From positions 62,001 to 126,000 of the forward strand of contig NZ_QFRJ01000008.1 in NCBI RefSeq assembly GCF_003143775.1: a DNA stretch of 64,000 nucleotides, in the 5' to 3' direction. The first letter of the stretch is position 1; the number at the start of each line of letters is the position of its first letter. The position numbers and the translations under genes are program-made. Source of the stretch: Brumimicrobium oceani (lineage in GTDB: Bacteria; Bacteroidota; Bacteroidia; Flavobacteriales_D; Crocinitomicaceae). This document shows positions 1-8,051 of the stretch, piece after piece. The notes under the pieces are model-generated. The model did not search any database, was not told the DNA's origin, and saw nothing but the letters and a program-made list of their open reading frames with translations.

Positions 1-731
1 AAGTCGTAGAATCTAAACTCAAAGAACTGTTCCAACCATTCTTGAGCGCTTTTAAAATCTATAGGATAATATGGGTTTTCACTCAATTCACCAGGGTAAT
101 CCTCAAAATGCTTTGCTGTATATGCTATTGCTTCTTTCCAATATTCGTTTGTAGAAGGAAATTGAACACTTGGCGGAGTTTTGCCTTTGGGATATTTTTT
201 TCGATTTTCTGTGTCGTAAGTCCATTTCCCTCCTTCTGGCTCACCTTCTTTATCCACCATGATGTCCAAATTCTTTCTTTGTTGTTTGTAGAAAGTAGTC
301 TGGAAAAATGACTTCTTATCGGGCTTAAAAAAATGAGATAAATCGCCTTTTGTGTTGATAAATTGAGGAGAATCTAGCAACTCCAATTCAACGCTTTTGC
401 AAACGGCTTGCAATCGCTTTTCTAGGTAATTATCTACTGGGTCTATAACTGTAACACTTTCAATCCCTTCCTCTTTTAGGAGTTTCTCTAAATTTCGAAT
501 GTCCGCCAATTCATCATTGGCCTCGATGTATTTTACAGTATGCCCTTTCTCTTCCAAAAAGGCCTGATACATTTTCATGGTCGCCCGATGAAAAGCGATT
601 TTTTGCTTGTGGAATTTGTATTGTTTAAAGAACAAATGTTCCTCAATAATGTAAAAATCATTCTTGTTAGAAAGCAATTCACTTTCTTCAAAAAGTTGAT
701 GTGGGAAAATTATATTTATCGCTTTTTTCAT
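1..731 (-). CDS. Cryptochrome/photolyase-related protein, COG3046 (FeS-BCP) family, C-terminus outside window
   Basis: The minus strand is open from an ATG at 731 to the window edge (243 codons). The protein opens MKKAINIIFPHQLFEES and carries EEHLFFKQYKFHKQKIAFHRA and GGKWTYDTENRKKYPKGK. These are hallmarks of the COG3046 photolyase-related family, whose characterised members are (6-4) photolyases with an iron-sulfur cluster. The visible part is the N-terminal alpha/beta antenna-type domain and the start of the linker. The FAD-binding and Fe-S half lies off the left edge, so catalytic residues cannot be checked. It is the last gene seen of a minus-strand photolyase cluster, about 300 bases after the DUF2256 gene. 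The family call is strong; the lesion specificity is inference. Confidence 0.88.
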   Translation of the reverse strand, partial: MKKAINIIFPHQLFEESELLSNKNDFYIIEEHLFFKQYKFHKQKIAFHRATMKMYQAFLEEKGHTVKYIEANDELADIRNLEKLLKEEGIESVTVIDPVDNYLEKRLQAVCKSVELELLDSPQFINTKGDLSHFFKPDKKSFFQTTFYKQQRKNLDIMVDKEGEPEGGKWTYDTENRKKYPKGKTPPSVQFPSTNEYWKEAIAYTAKHFEDYPGELSENPYYPIDFKSAQEWLEQFFEFRFYD

Positions 732-816
732 TTTTAGTCTTGTTTTTAATGTTTAGTTACAGAAAGAGCTTATCGGGATTTTCGCTATTAAAGTAATATT
801 CTTTCCTCGTGGTTTT

Positions 817-872
817 GCGCTGTATTGGAACGCGGATGACACGGATGCAAGCAACGCGGATTCTCGCAGATT
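817..872 (+). repeat. Dispersed intergenic repeat, copy 1
   Basis: The stretch begins GCGCTGTATTGGAACGCG and continues with GGATGC and AAGCAACGCGGATTCTC. A second copy lies in opposite orientation at 46000-46082, beginning GCGCTGTAATGGCACGCG and ending with AAGCAACGCGGATTTTC. The shared order of blocks outside any gene marks a dispersed repeat. Its function is unknown. The rest of the 732-1030 gap shows nothing else recognisable. Confidence 0.6.
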
Positions 873-1030
873 TCTTGTATTTTAAATAGTCTCAAATCAT
901 AAATTAAATATCTTCAATTCTTCGGTAAGAAAATTTCAAAGACAAGGCTTGTGAAGTTTATTATTGTAGGAGTTTATTTTTATAAATGACTGCAATAATA
1001 AACGAGCATAACGCAGGATTTTACATTTTC

Positions 1031-1168
1031 TTACGAAGAATTTTTGTTTCTTCTGCAACGCTCAGAACAATACTTAACTTCCTCCCAATTCTTCTCCCAT
1101 TTCTTCCGCCAAGTGAAAGGAAGTCCGCAAAGTGGGCAGGTTTTCGTGGGTAAATGTTGTTTTTTCAT
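1031..1168 (-). CDS. DUF2256 small zinc-ribbon protein
   Basis: This 45-residue gene has ATG at 1168 and TAA at 1031. The sequence contains [19 protein letters not shown], a [11 protein letters not shown] segment and a basic tail. Two cysteine pairs (CPLC and C-x3-C) could bind one zinc ion. The pattern matches the DUF2256 family, which is commonly found beside cryptochrome and photolyase genes. The start codon overlaps the stop of the upstream flavin reductase gene (TGA at 1165-1167) in an ATGA arrangement, so translation is probably coupled. No biochemical role is established for the family. Confidence 0.88.
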   Translation of the reverse strand: MKKQHLPTKTCPLCGLPFTWRKKWEKNWEEVKYCSERCRRNKNSS

Positions 1169-1794
1169 TCAAAATCTGGAATTTCGTTCGTTTTTACATG
1201 CGGATAAGAGGTAATCTTATTCAAATGATAATAAGTCCCCAATCCCGATAAAGCTGCGCATTCGTATTTCTCCAAATCTATTTGACCAATATCATCAATA
1301 CTTTCTTCGGGAACTTCAATCAATACTACTTCTCCAATAACCAAGGTACACCCATTGGGAAGAAGAATGTTATCGACATGTTTTAACCCTATTTTCACTG
1401 CGCTTTCTTTTACAAAAGGAGCATGAAAATCTGCAATCATTTCCTGGGCTATATTCATTCGCTCAAATTCAGATTCTGCTATGTCCAAATTGGCAGAAGT
1501 GTAGTGTGCTTTTTGAATAAAAGATGCCGAAATATGATTTATCGTGTAATACCCTGTTTCATTGATATTTTGTAAGGTGTCTCTCGGGTTTTCGCCTGCC
1601 GGACGAACGATAAATCCAATTTGTGCAGGTTGAGAACCCAAATGCACAACGGAGGAGAAAATCGCTACATTATCTTCTCCCTTTTTTGAGCGTGTTCCAA
1701 TAAGATTAGCCGGTTTCACTCCTGTAATGGAATTGATCAAGTTCAAACGATAAACACGGTCTAGTATCTTAATTGTTTTTTCTTCTAAAAGCAT
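1165..1794 (-). CDS. Flavin reductase-like protein (FMN-binding split barrel)
   Basis: A 209-aa protein of the flavin reductase-like family. Visible features are the N-terminal [20 protein letters not shown] segment, the [23 protein letters not shown] core that resembles the FMN-binding region, and [12 protein letters not shown]. These proteins bind FMN and often supply reduced flavin. Its place inside a photolyase/cryptochrome cluster suggests a role in supplying or reducing flavin for the light-dependent enzymes, but that is inference. The start overlaps the end of the upstream cryptochrome gene by 26 bases, and its stop overlaps the DUF2256 start, which points to one tightly packed transcript. 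Confidence 0.82.
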   Translation of the reverse strand: MLLEEKTIKILDRVYRLNLINSITGVKPANLIGTRSKKGEDNVAIFSSVVHLGSQPAQIGFIVRPAGENPRDTLQNINETGYYTINHISASFIQKAHYTSANLDIAESEFERMNIAQEMIADFHAPFVKESAVKIGLKHVDNILLPNGCTLVIGEVVLIEVPEESIDDIGQIDLEKYECAALSGLGTYYHLNKITSYPHVKTNEIPDFE

Positions 1795-3241
1795 TGTCTC
1801 GTGTATGTTTTTTAATTATTCTTTTACTTTCATGCTGCACCATCGGGTCTTTTCGGTGTCCCCAAATCTTGTCTCTTGCCACTCTTGCAGATTCTGAAAT
1901 GTCTACCACAGGTTCCGGATAACTCAAATCTATATCGTTAAACACCTTATCCATTTGTGTCATTTTCCATGGCTCATGAACGAATTCTGTAGGGACATTT
2001 TGAAGTTCTGGAATCCACTTTTTAATAAAAACTCCATCTGGATCGTGGGAAATGGAGTTCTTTATTGGATTGTACATTCTCACGGTGTTTATTCCCGTTG
2101 TGCCAGCCTGCATTTGAAACTGCGGATAATGAATGCCTGGGTCATAATCCAGAAATAAGTTGGCCAAATGATAGACTCCCTTTCGCCAATCTTGGTCGAG
2201 ATTAAAACACAAAACAGAAACCAACATAGCACGCATTCTGAAATTTACCCAACCGGTTTCGTGTAAACATCTCATGCAAGCGTCCACTAGTGGAATTCCT
2301 GTGTTGCCCGATTTCCAAGCTTCCAATAGTTTTTCGTTATTGTCGTATTCTAGATTTTCGTAACCCCGATTAATGCAGCGGGTTTCATATTCACATTCGT
2401 TTTCAAATTTTTGTACGAAGTGACAATGCCATTTCAGTCGGGTGAGCATTCCGCTAAATGCTTTTTTGTATCTGTCGTAATTTGGATGTTCGTTTACATA
2501 ATGAAAGGCTTGTTTCACACTCAAGTTTCCCCAAGCCAAATAGGGAGAAATTCTTCCGCATGAAGTTCTGGCTTCATGAGGTTTCGAAATGTGATTATTA
2601 TAATTTTTTCCGCGGTCTTTACAAAATGACCTCAAATATTTCCAAGCGTAAACTTCTCCTGGCTTCTGAAACTCGGCTGGATATTCTTTAAGTTGATCTT
2701 CTAACTCTTTGACTATAGCAAAAGGATGCTCAATTTCAATTGGAGATTGAAAAGTATAATGGTTCGGAATAGAGCTGATTTTCATGTTTTTTAACCATTC
2801 TTGGTCCCAATTCTTACGGTTTTTTATTCCTCGAATGACATTGTCCTTTTGAAATTCCATTCCGCGAATATCTTCCTGTTGAAAATATCTATCTACCGCT
2901 TTGTCTCTATCCCAAGTTTGTTTTATTCCACTTTCCTGATAAGCGAAAACCTTATTTATACTATAATGATTGTTCAAAAACTCAAAAACTTCCACGGTTT
3001 CCGCATGAAAAACCCAGACTTTTCTTCCGTATTCAGCGAGCTTTTCATTCATTACTTTTATGGAATGATAAATAAACTGCAAGTGCCTCAGTGAACAGTC
3101 AGGGTAAGCAATGGCCGAAGGTTCAAAAATATAAATTGGAATGTAAGGTGCATTCGATTTTTCAGCGGCGTAAAAAGGAAGATGATCTTGCGTTCTTAAA
3201 TCTCTTTTTAACCAAACGATATTTAAACCTTGATTTTCCAT
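1769..3241 (-). CDS. Cryptochrome / deoxyribodipyrimidine photolyase family protein
   Basis: A full-length 490-aa member of the photolyase/cryptochrome superfamily. Residues of roughly 8-165 form the Rossmann-like antenna domain, opening IVWLKRDLRTQDHLPFY. The C-terminal half is the helical FAD-binding domain, with TSCGRISPYLAWGNLS, WVNFRMRAMLVSVLCF and the strongly conserved NTVRMYNPIKNS region. Such proteins repair UV dimers with blue light or act as photoreceptors, and sequence inspection alone does not decide which. It lies 6 bases after the FAD-domain protein gene and overlaps the flavin reductase gene by 26 bases, so the three are probably cotranscribed. Confidence 0.92.
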   Translation of the reverse strand: MENQGLNIVWLKRDLRTQDHLPFYAAEKSNAPYIPIYIFEPSAIAYPDCSLRHLQFIYHSIKVMNEKLAEYGRKVWVFHAETVEVFEFLNNHYSINKVFAYQESGIKQTWDRDKAVDRYFQQEDIRGMEFQKDNVIRGIKNRKNWDQEWLKNMKISSIPNHYTFQSPIEIEHPFAIVKELEDQLKEYPAEFQKPGEVYAWKYLRSFCKDRGKNYNNHISKPHEARTSCGRISPYLAWGNLSVKQAFHYVNEHPNYDRYKKAFSGMLTRLKWHCHFVQKFENECEYETRCINRGYENLEYDNNEKLLEAWKSGNTGIPLVDACMRCLHETGWVNFRMRAMLVSVLCFNLDQDWRKGVYHLANLFLDYDPGIHYPQFQMQAGTTGINTVRMYNPIKNSISHDPDGVFIKKWIPELQNVPTEFVHEPWKMTQMDKVFNDIDLSYPEPVVDISESARVARDKIWGHRKDPMVQHESKRIIKKHTRDNAFRRKNN

Positions 3242-3247
3242 TCAAGA

Positions 3248-4339
3248 CTACCATTTAATTTCTTTCTGTACTTTCTTCCAAAATTTAAAGAAAGAAGAAT
3301 GATATCCTTTTACATCGCTCATCCAATCTCTATCTTCAGATTTCCCAACATAATGATTGTTTGTAGGATGTTCTTTAAAAATGATGTTGTCAGAAGAAAT
3401 TTCCTTGTTTAATTCTGAAAACTCTCCAACATAAATCTGAATCTCTTCGATATTTTCGGTCAGTTCGAGGGCAAAATCCAATGATTTTTGGGAAACAGGA
3501 TATTTTTGAAAAAAGGAAGGTTCGATGAGAAAAATACGTTGCGCCTTTTCTTCTGAATGCCAGTTTGGGTCAATGTTGTAATAGTTATAAATCAATGTTT
3601 TTTGATCGCTTTTGATTCCAGCTTTAGAAGTTTCAGGGAAACATAAATTAAATCCGGGCTTTTCAGTGCGAAGTAGGATCTTAGGAATTTTCAAGTGTTC
3701 AAAAGCACTGTATGGAATGTCCAGAAATGTTCCTGTTTGGTCGCTGTCAAAATACTTATTGATGTTCTCTTGATTGGCCACGTATTTTTTATTCGAGAAT
3801 GCTCCAGCCGTCCATTGCCAACTCAGATGATTGCTCGCCAAATCTCCATCTTTTAAATGCGCATACAACCATTTTGCAGGAACTAACCAATGAGATTTGG
3901 CAATATTACAGCAAATAGCAGCTACGTACATTCGCATGTGATTGTGCATGTAGCCTGTTTCATACAGTTTTTCAATGGCTTCATCCACTGCGATGATTCC
4001 TGTGTCTGCTGCTACAATTGCACTTGGTATTTCGTGATTGGTAACGTCGGATTGTTCGTTTTTTAAATCCGTTAAAATAGCTTCTTTTTTATCGATGTGA
4101 ACTTGCTGCCAATAATCTCTCCACGCCAATTCTTGTACAAATTTCTCTGTTTTGTACCAGGGTAAGTCGAGACTTTGAACGTAGTTCATGACTTGTTGGG
4201 TCGAAATTACACCGCGTGAAATATAAGGGCTGAGGTAAGTCACAGCACCGTTTTCAAAATTTCGAGTTGAAGCATATTTCACCGGATCGATTTGTTTAAT
4301 CCGAGCTTCTATTGCTGATATTTGAGTTGGAAAGTCTAT
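3248..4339 (-). CDS. Stand-alone photolyase FAD-binding domain protein, probable ATA start
   Basis: The protein corresponds to the C-terminal FAD-binding half of photolyases without an antenna domain. Motifs include TRNFENGAVTYLSPYISRG, QELAWRDYWQQVH, GYMHNHMRMYVAAICCNIA and ASNHLSWQWTAGAFSNKKY. The first conventional start is GTG at 4282, which gives 344 aa. However, the frame continues upstream with family-like sequence DFPTQISAIEARIKQIDPV. The only start that fits is ATA at 4337-4339, which overlaps the TAG stop of the upstream gene as ATAG and gives about 363 aa. That start is inferred from homology and the four-base overlap. A true ATA start, an ATG-to-ATA mutation or a sequence error are all possible. 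Confidence 0.85.
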   Translation of the reverse strand: MDFPTQISAIEARIKQIDPVKYASTRNFENGAVTYLSPYISRGVISTQQVMNYVQSLDLPWYKTEKFVQELAWRDYWQQVHIDKKEAILTDLKNEQSDVTNHEIPSAIVAADTGIIAVDEAIEKLYETGYMHNHMRMYVAAICCNIAKSHWLVPAKWLYAHLKDGDLASNHLSWQWTAGAFSNKKYVANQENINKYFDSDQTGTFLDIPYSAFEHLKIPKILLRTEKPGFNLCFPETSKAGIKSDQKTLIYNYYNIDPNWHSEEKAQRIFLIEPSFFQKYPVSQKSLDFALELTENIEEIQIYVGEFSELNKEISSDNIIFKEHPTNNHYVGKSEDRDWMSDVKGYHSSFFKFWKKVQKEIKW

Positions 4340-4605
4340 CGTTTTGAGATTTTATTGTTAGAAATTTGTCTTTGTCTGCTGCACTTAAATCGCTCTATAT
4401 CGCCACTGCGCTTTTTTCTGTGTTTTTGACTCACTTTGCTATTTACGCGTTTTCTCCAGAGGTTAAATGAACTTCTTTTCAATGTTTTTCGCATCAGTTC
4501 AATCACATCCGCTTCCGTTTTTCCAAATTGAAATTCGATAGCCTCGAAAGGCGTTCTGTCTTCCCAAGCCATTTCGATGATTCTGTCCTTTTCTCGTTCT
4601 GTCAT
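4336..4605 (-). CDS. TIGR03643 (DUF2805) family protein
   Basis: An 89-aa basic protein with RIIEMAWEDRTPFEAIEFQF, ELMRKTLKRSSFNLWRKRV and a tail with RFKCSRQRQ. This is the signature of the TIGR03643 family, short proteins often encoded in photolyase clusters. The N-terminal half resembles a helix-turn-helix, but function is unproven. It is the first gene of the minus-strand cluster; its TAG stop at 4336-4338 overlaps the proposed start of the FAD-domain gene. The roughly 200 bases to the divergent gene at 4810 must hold the promoters for both directions, but I could not define one confidently. Confidence 0.85.
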   Translation of the reverse strand: MTEREKDRIIEMAWEDRTPFEAIEFQFGKTEADVIELMRKTLKRSSFNLWRKRVNSKVSQKHRKKRSGDIERFKCSRQRQISNNKISKR

Positions 4606-4809
4606 ATTTCGTATTGGTGTTATTCTTGTGACAAATTAAAAACACAAAATCAGAGATAAAGTTCATATTTTTTAGATAAATTCTCAAAAACAAATCTCTT
4701 TTTGAAGCTTGACTTTTACGTCGCTACAGAAGCGATTTCTGAATTAATTTTTGCTATCTTTACCTAGTTTCCGCAAGAAAACTACGCTCATGATCTCAAA
4801 TTTAGAACT

Positions 4810-5478
4810 ATGAAAAAAACTGCAACTATACTTGGCGCAACAGGATTAATCGGTGGACATCTATTGGAAATCCTTAAAAAAGAAACTTTTTATGATGAGG
4901 TGAGAGTAATTTCTAGAAGACCCTTGGAGATAAATCACCCGAAAGTAAGTGTTGTGGTCATTAATTTTGACGACGAGCCACAATTCAAGGCGGCAATTGA
5001 TGGAAGTTCAGTTGTTTTTTGTGCCATCGGAACAACTCAAAAGAAAGTAAAAGGGGACAAAAAATTATATCGTAAAATAGATTTTGATATTCCTGTCAAC
5101 GCAGCAAAACATTGCGTAAAATACGAATGCAAACAGTTTTTAATCGTTTCTTCCTTAGGAGCAGACAGCATAAAAAGTGGTTTCTATTTAAAATTGAAAG
5201 GAGAAGTAGAAGATGCCCTAAAAGCAAAAGTTCAATCACCCGTTGGACTAGATTCCTTGTCGATTTTCAGACCTTCATTGTTATTGGGAGAACGTTCAGA
5301 AAGCAGATTCGCAGAAGGAATAGGTCAGTTTTTTGGGAAAGCGCTAAAATTCCTCATGCCCGGAAATTCAAAACCCATTGAAGGAGAAAATGTGGCGAAA
5401 GCCATGGTTGAAGTAGCGAAGTTGAATAAAAAAGGGGTAGAGGTTTATCATTATAAGGAAATGAAGGCGTTTTTCTAA
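4810..5478 (+). CDS. NAD(P)-binding Rossmann-fold protein (atypical SDR, HTATIP2-like)
   Basis: A 222-aa protein that opens with a dinucleotide-binding motif, ATILGATGLIGGHLLEILKK. It continues with VVFCAIGTTQKKVKGDK and FLIVSSLGADSIKSGFYLKL, in which a Y-x3-K pair is visible, and IFRPSLLLGER. These are typical of the atypical short-chain dehydrogenases related to HTATIP2/TIP30 and the NAD(P)H-binding family. The substrate is unknown. It is divergent from the photolyase cluster, so shared light or stress regulation is possible but not shown. Confidence 0.82.
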   Translation: MKKTATILGATGLIGGHLLEILKKETFYDEVRVISRRPLEINHPKVSVVVINFDDEPQFKAAIDGSSVVFCAIGTTQKKVKGDKKLYRKIDFDIPVNAAKHCVKYECKQFLIVSSLGADSIKSGFYLKLKGEVEDALKAKVQSPVGLDSLSIFRPSLLLGERSESRFAEGIGQFFGKALKFLMPGNSKPIEGENVAKAMVEVAKLNKKGVEVYHYKEMKAFF

Positions 5479-5499
5479 TGGTTAGAAAATTATAACTAA

Positions 5500-5656
5500 A
5501 ATATCCTCCCCCTTTATCCCCCTCCAAAGGGGGAAACTCAGAGACTCACTTTTATGCATGCGATTGATGATTTTGAATATAAATCATAGTCTTAAATAGG
5601 CAGGATTTGGTGCTAAGTATTTCCCCCCTTTGGAGGCGGGGGCAGGGAGGGATATT
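5500..5656. repeat. Intergenic imperfect palindrome of C-rich/G-rich arms
   Basis: The left arm (about 5500-5535) begins AATATCCTCCCCCTTTATCC and includes CCTCCAAAGGGGGAAA. The right arm (about 5620-5656) contains its near reverse complement, with CCCCCCTTTGGAGGCGGGGG and ending GGGAGGGATATT. About 85 AT-rich bases lie between them. The whole forms a long imperfect palindrome between convergent genes. I recall similar CCTCCAAAGGGGG palindromes as dispersed repeats in Bacteroidota. It fills most of the 5479-5876 gap. Confidence 0.7.
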
Positions 5657-5680
5657 CAAGGAGTAAAACTTTTGTCAAAA

Positions 5681-5710
5681 AAAAAGAGCTCAATTTCTTG
5701 AACTCTTTTT
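5681..5710. terminator. Bidirectional terminator-like hairpin
   Basis: The arms AAAAAGAGCTCAA (5681-5693) and TTGAACTCTTTTT (5698-5710) pair with one mismatch around a TTTC loop. A-tracts and T-tracts at the ends give a U-run in either direction. It lies between the plus-strand NAD(P)-binding gene (end 5478) and the minus-strand tyrS (end 5877), so it can serve both. The remaining 5711-5876 stretch has no gene I can support. Confidence 0.6.
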
Positions 5711-5876
5711 AAGCCTTTTAAATTTTTAGCAAATCAAGTTTTGTAATAATGTGTTCAATAGCAAGCGATGCACTGAGTTTATCGAATGTGACGCGATTAA
5801 TTTTGAAATCCAAGGAGTTGACATTTGTCAATGACTGCTTTCCAAATTGATTGCAACGAAGATAATGGACGTGTTA

Positions 5877-7172
5877 TTACGAAACTATTATTAAGTAGTT
5901 GGTCTTCTTCCCTTTACCCAACAAAATAAACTGATCGCTAATCAAATGTTCTTCGGATAAAGTCAAATCTTCTTTTACTTTTGATTTGTTTACGCTGATG
6001 GCATTTGCTTTCAGTTCTCGTCTGGCCTGACCATTTGAGTCTAAAAATCCTGTTTTAGCAGAAAGTGCGTCGATTATTCCAACACCTTCTTTCAATTCAG
6101 CTCTAGTTAACGGTGCTTGTGGAATTCCTTCAAAAACCTTCAAGAAATCCTTTACAGAAAGTGATTTTAAATCCTCTTCTGTAGATTTTCCAAATAAAAT
6201 GTTTGATGCAGCAATTGCAGTTTTTAAATCTGCTTCTGAGTGAACAGTAATCGTGATGATTTCAGCTAATTTCTTTTGTAACTGACGTTGATGAGGCGCC
6301 TCATTGTGCTCTGCAACCAAAGTGTCAATTTCTTCTTTCGATAAAAACGTAAAAATTTTGATGAATTTTTCCGCGTCTTCATCTGAGGTGTTTAACCAGT
6401 ATTGGTAGAATTCGTAAGGAGAAGTACGCTCTGCATCCAACCAGATATTTCCACCTTCCGTCTTACCGAATTTTGTTCCGTCTGCTTTTGTAATGAGTGG
6501 ACAAGTCACCGCAAAAGCTTTTCCGCTTTCCACACGACGAATCATTTCTGTTCCCGTTGTGATATTCCCCCACTGATCAGAACCACCCATTTGAATGGTT
6601 ACTTCATTGTTTTTGTATAGATGTAAGAAATCATAACCTTGTACCAATTGGTATGAAAATTCAGTAAATGACATTCCTTCTGCATTTTCACCCGTCAATC
6701 TTTTCTTTACAGAATCTTTCGACATCATGTAATTTACGGTAATATGTTTTCCCACATCACGAATAAATTCAAGGAATGAAAAATCTTTCATCCAGTCGTA
6801 ATTATTCACCAAAACGGCTTTATTTTCTTCATTAGAATCAAAATCTAAAAAACGACTCAATTGTGCTTTAATAGCATTCTGATTGTGTTGCAATTCTTCT
6901 TCATTCAATAAATTACGTTCTTGAGATTTCATAGAAGGATCTCCAATCATTCCGGTAGCTCCACCCAATAAAGCGATAGGTTGGTGTCCAGCTTTTTGAA
7001 AATGACGCAACATCATCACTCCCACCAAGTGTCCGATGTGTAAAGAATCTGCAGTAGGATCGATTCCCACATAAGCCGAGCGCATTTTTTCCAACAAATG
7101 TTCTTCTACTCCAGGCATACTGTCATGAATCATGCCTCTCCAAGTCAATTCTTCTATGAAATTTTTCGTCAT
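5877..7172 (-). CDS. tyrS: Tyrosyl-tRNA synthetase
   Basis: A 431-aa class I aminoacyl-tRNA synthetase that attaches tyrosine to tRNA-Tyr in the cytoplasm. The HIGH signature is at residues 45-48, within [11 protein letters not shown]. The KMSKS-loop equivalent is [12 protein letters not shown] near residue 230. The tyrosine-specific [20 protein letters not shown] and SDQWGNI segments are present, and a C-terminal S4-like RNA-binding domain ends the protein. The length is normal for a bacterial TyrRS. It is a single gene with no partner; on the minus strand a TATTTTTG sequence at 7189-7196, 17 bases before the start, could be a -7 box. Confidence 0.97.
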   Translation of the reverse strand: MTKNFIEELTWRGMIHDSMPGVEEHLLEKMRSAYVGIDPTADSLHIGHLVGVMMLRHFQKAGHQPIALLGGATGMIGDPSMKSQERNLLNEEELQHNQNAIKAQLSRFLDFDSNEENKAVLVNNYDWMKDFSFLEFIRDVGKHITVNYMMSKDSVKKRLTGENAEGMSFTEFSYQLVQGYDFLHLYKNNEVTIQMGGSDQWGNITTGTEMIRRVESGKAFAVTCPLITKADGTKFGKTEGGNIWLDAERTSPYEFYQYWLNTSDEDAEKFIKIFTFLSKEEIDTLVAEHNEAPHQRQLQKKLAEIITITVHSEADLKTAIAASNILFGKSTEEDLKSLSVKDFLKVFEGIPQAPLTRAELKEGVGIIDALSAKTGFLDSNGQARRELKANAISVNKSKVKEDLTLSEEHLISDQFILLGKGKKTNYLIIVS

Positions 7173-7475
7173 TTTTTTAAATTTTCCTCAAAAATACTAT
7201 TGATATCTTAGATAAGGTCTGTTTTGACGGTTTTTTAATAAGAATTGGGTTTTTGATGTTGATTCAAAATATGAATTCGCCACGCATTGAGTGACCAATT
7301 CAGTTTATAATAAAATACACGAGAATTAAATCCGATGAAAAATCACTTCATAATTTTTTCAGAATTATATTTGTTAAATCTAAACTTTCACACTATCTTA
7401 ATTTAGAAGAATTATCTTTTGTATAAACTAAATCACAAAAGTTAAATTCTAAAACCACCACTTAAACCAATGATT
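7173..7475. other. Intergenic region between tyrS and the YhcG remnant
   Basis: About 300 AT-rich bases separate two divergent genes. Apart from the TATTTTTG box facing tyrS at 7189-7196, I see no convincing promoter, repeat, hairpin or open frame. Confidence 0.5.
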
Positions 7476-8018
7476 ATGAATGATAACACGCCTAATAAAT
7501 CAATCGAAAAGCTTTATACTGAAATAAGTTCAATTATTACAGAAGCAAGAAATAAGGTCTATAAGTCTGCCAATTCAGAAATGGTTAACGCTTACTGGAA
7601 AATTGGAAAACGAATAGTTGAAGAAGACCAAAACGGTGAAAATAGAGCGGAGTATGGAATAGCAATTGTTAAAGAATTGTCGAAGAGGCTGACAAAAGTT
7701 TTTGGAAAGAGTTTTGGTGAAAGGAATTTACGTCATATTAGACAATTTTATATAGCTTTTGAGAATTGGAACGCACTGCGTTCCGAATTGAGTTGGACGC
7801 ACTATCGCCTACTACTAAAGGTGAGTGACGCAAAAGCCAGAGCTTTTTATGTTGAAGAAACCATCTTATGCAATTGGAGTGCGAGAACACTGGATAAACA
7901 AATAGGGAACTTGTATTATCAAAGAATGATAATGAGCAAGGACAAGGTTGAGGTAAAAAATGAATCTCACCAATTCTATTTTCCAACCCTTTTATTAGAT
8001 TATTCGTGTATGAATTGA
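7476..8018 (+). pseudogene. Truncated YhcG-type (DUF1016) PDDEXK nuclease remnant
   Basis: The 180-aa product matches the N-terminal DUF1016_N domain of YhcG family proteins, with VNAYWKIGKRIVEEDQNG, YGIAIVKELSKRLTKVFGK, FGERNLRHIRQFY, LSWTHYRLLLKVSD and WSARTLDKQIGNLYYQRM. Complete family members are about 340-370 aa and carry a C-terminal PDDEXK nuclease domain, which is absent here. After SKDKVE the sequence departs from the family and stops within about 20 codons. An ATG at 7470 is also possible. It is probably a 3'-truncated remnant; a functional N-terminal-only protein is less likely. Confidence 0.75.
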
Positions 8019-8051
8019 TTACTATTATTTGAACAACTAAAAAATTATATC

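Noticed and set aside
540-737. Plus-strand frame near the left edge
   Set aside because: It lies antisense to the COG3046 photolyase-like gene, whose family motifs are unmistakable.
5711-5876. Open stretch on the minus strand of about 50 codons with protein-like composition after tyrS
   Set aside because: It has no ATG, GTG or suitable TTG at its beginning and follows a stop directly; no family was recognised.
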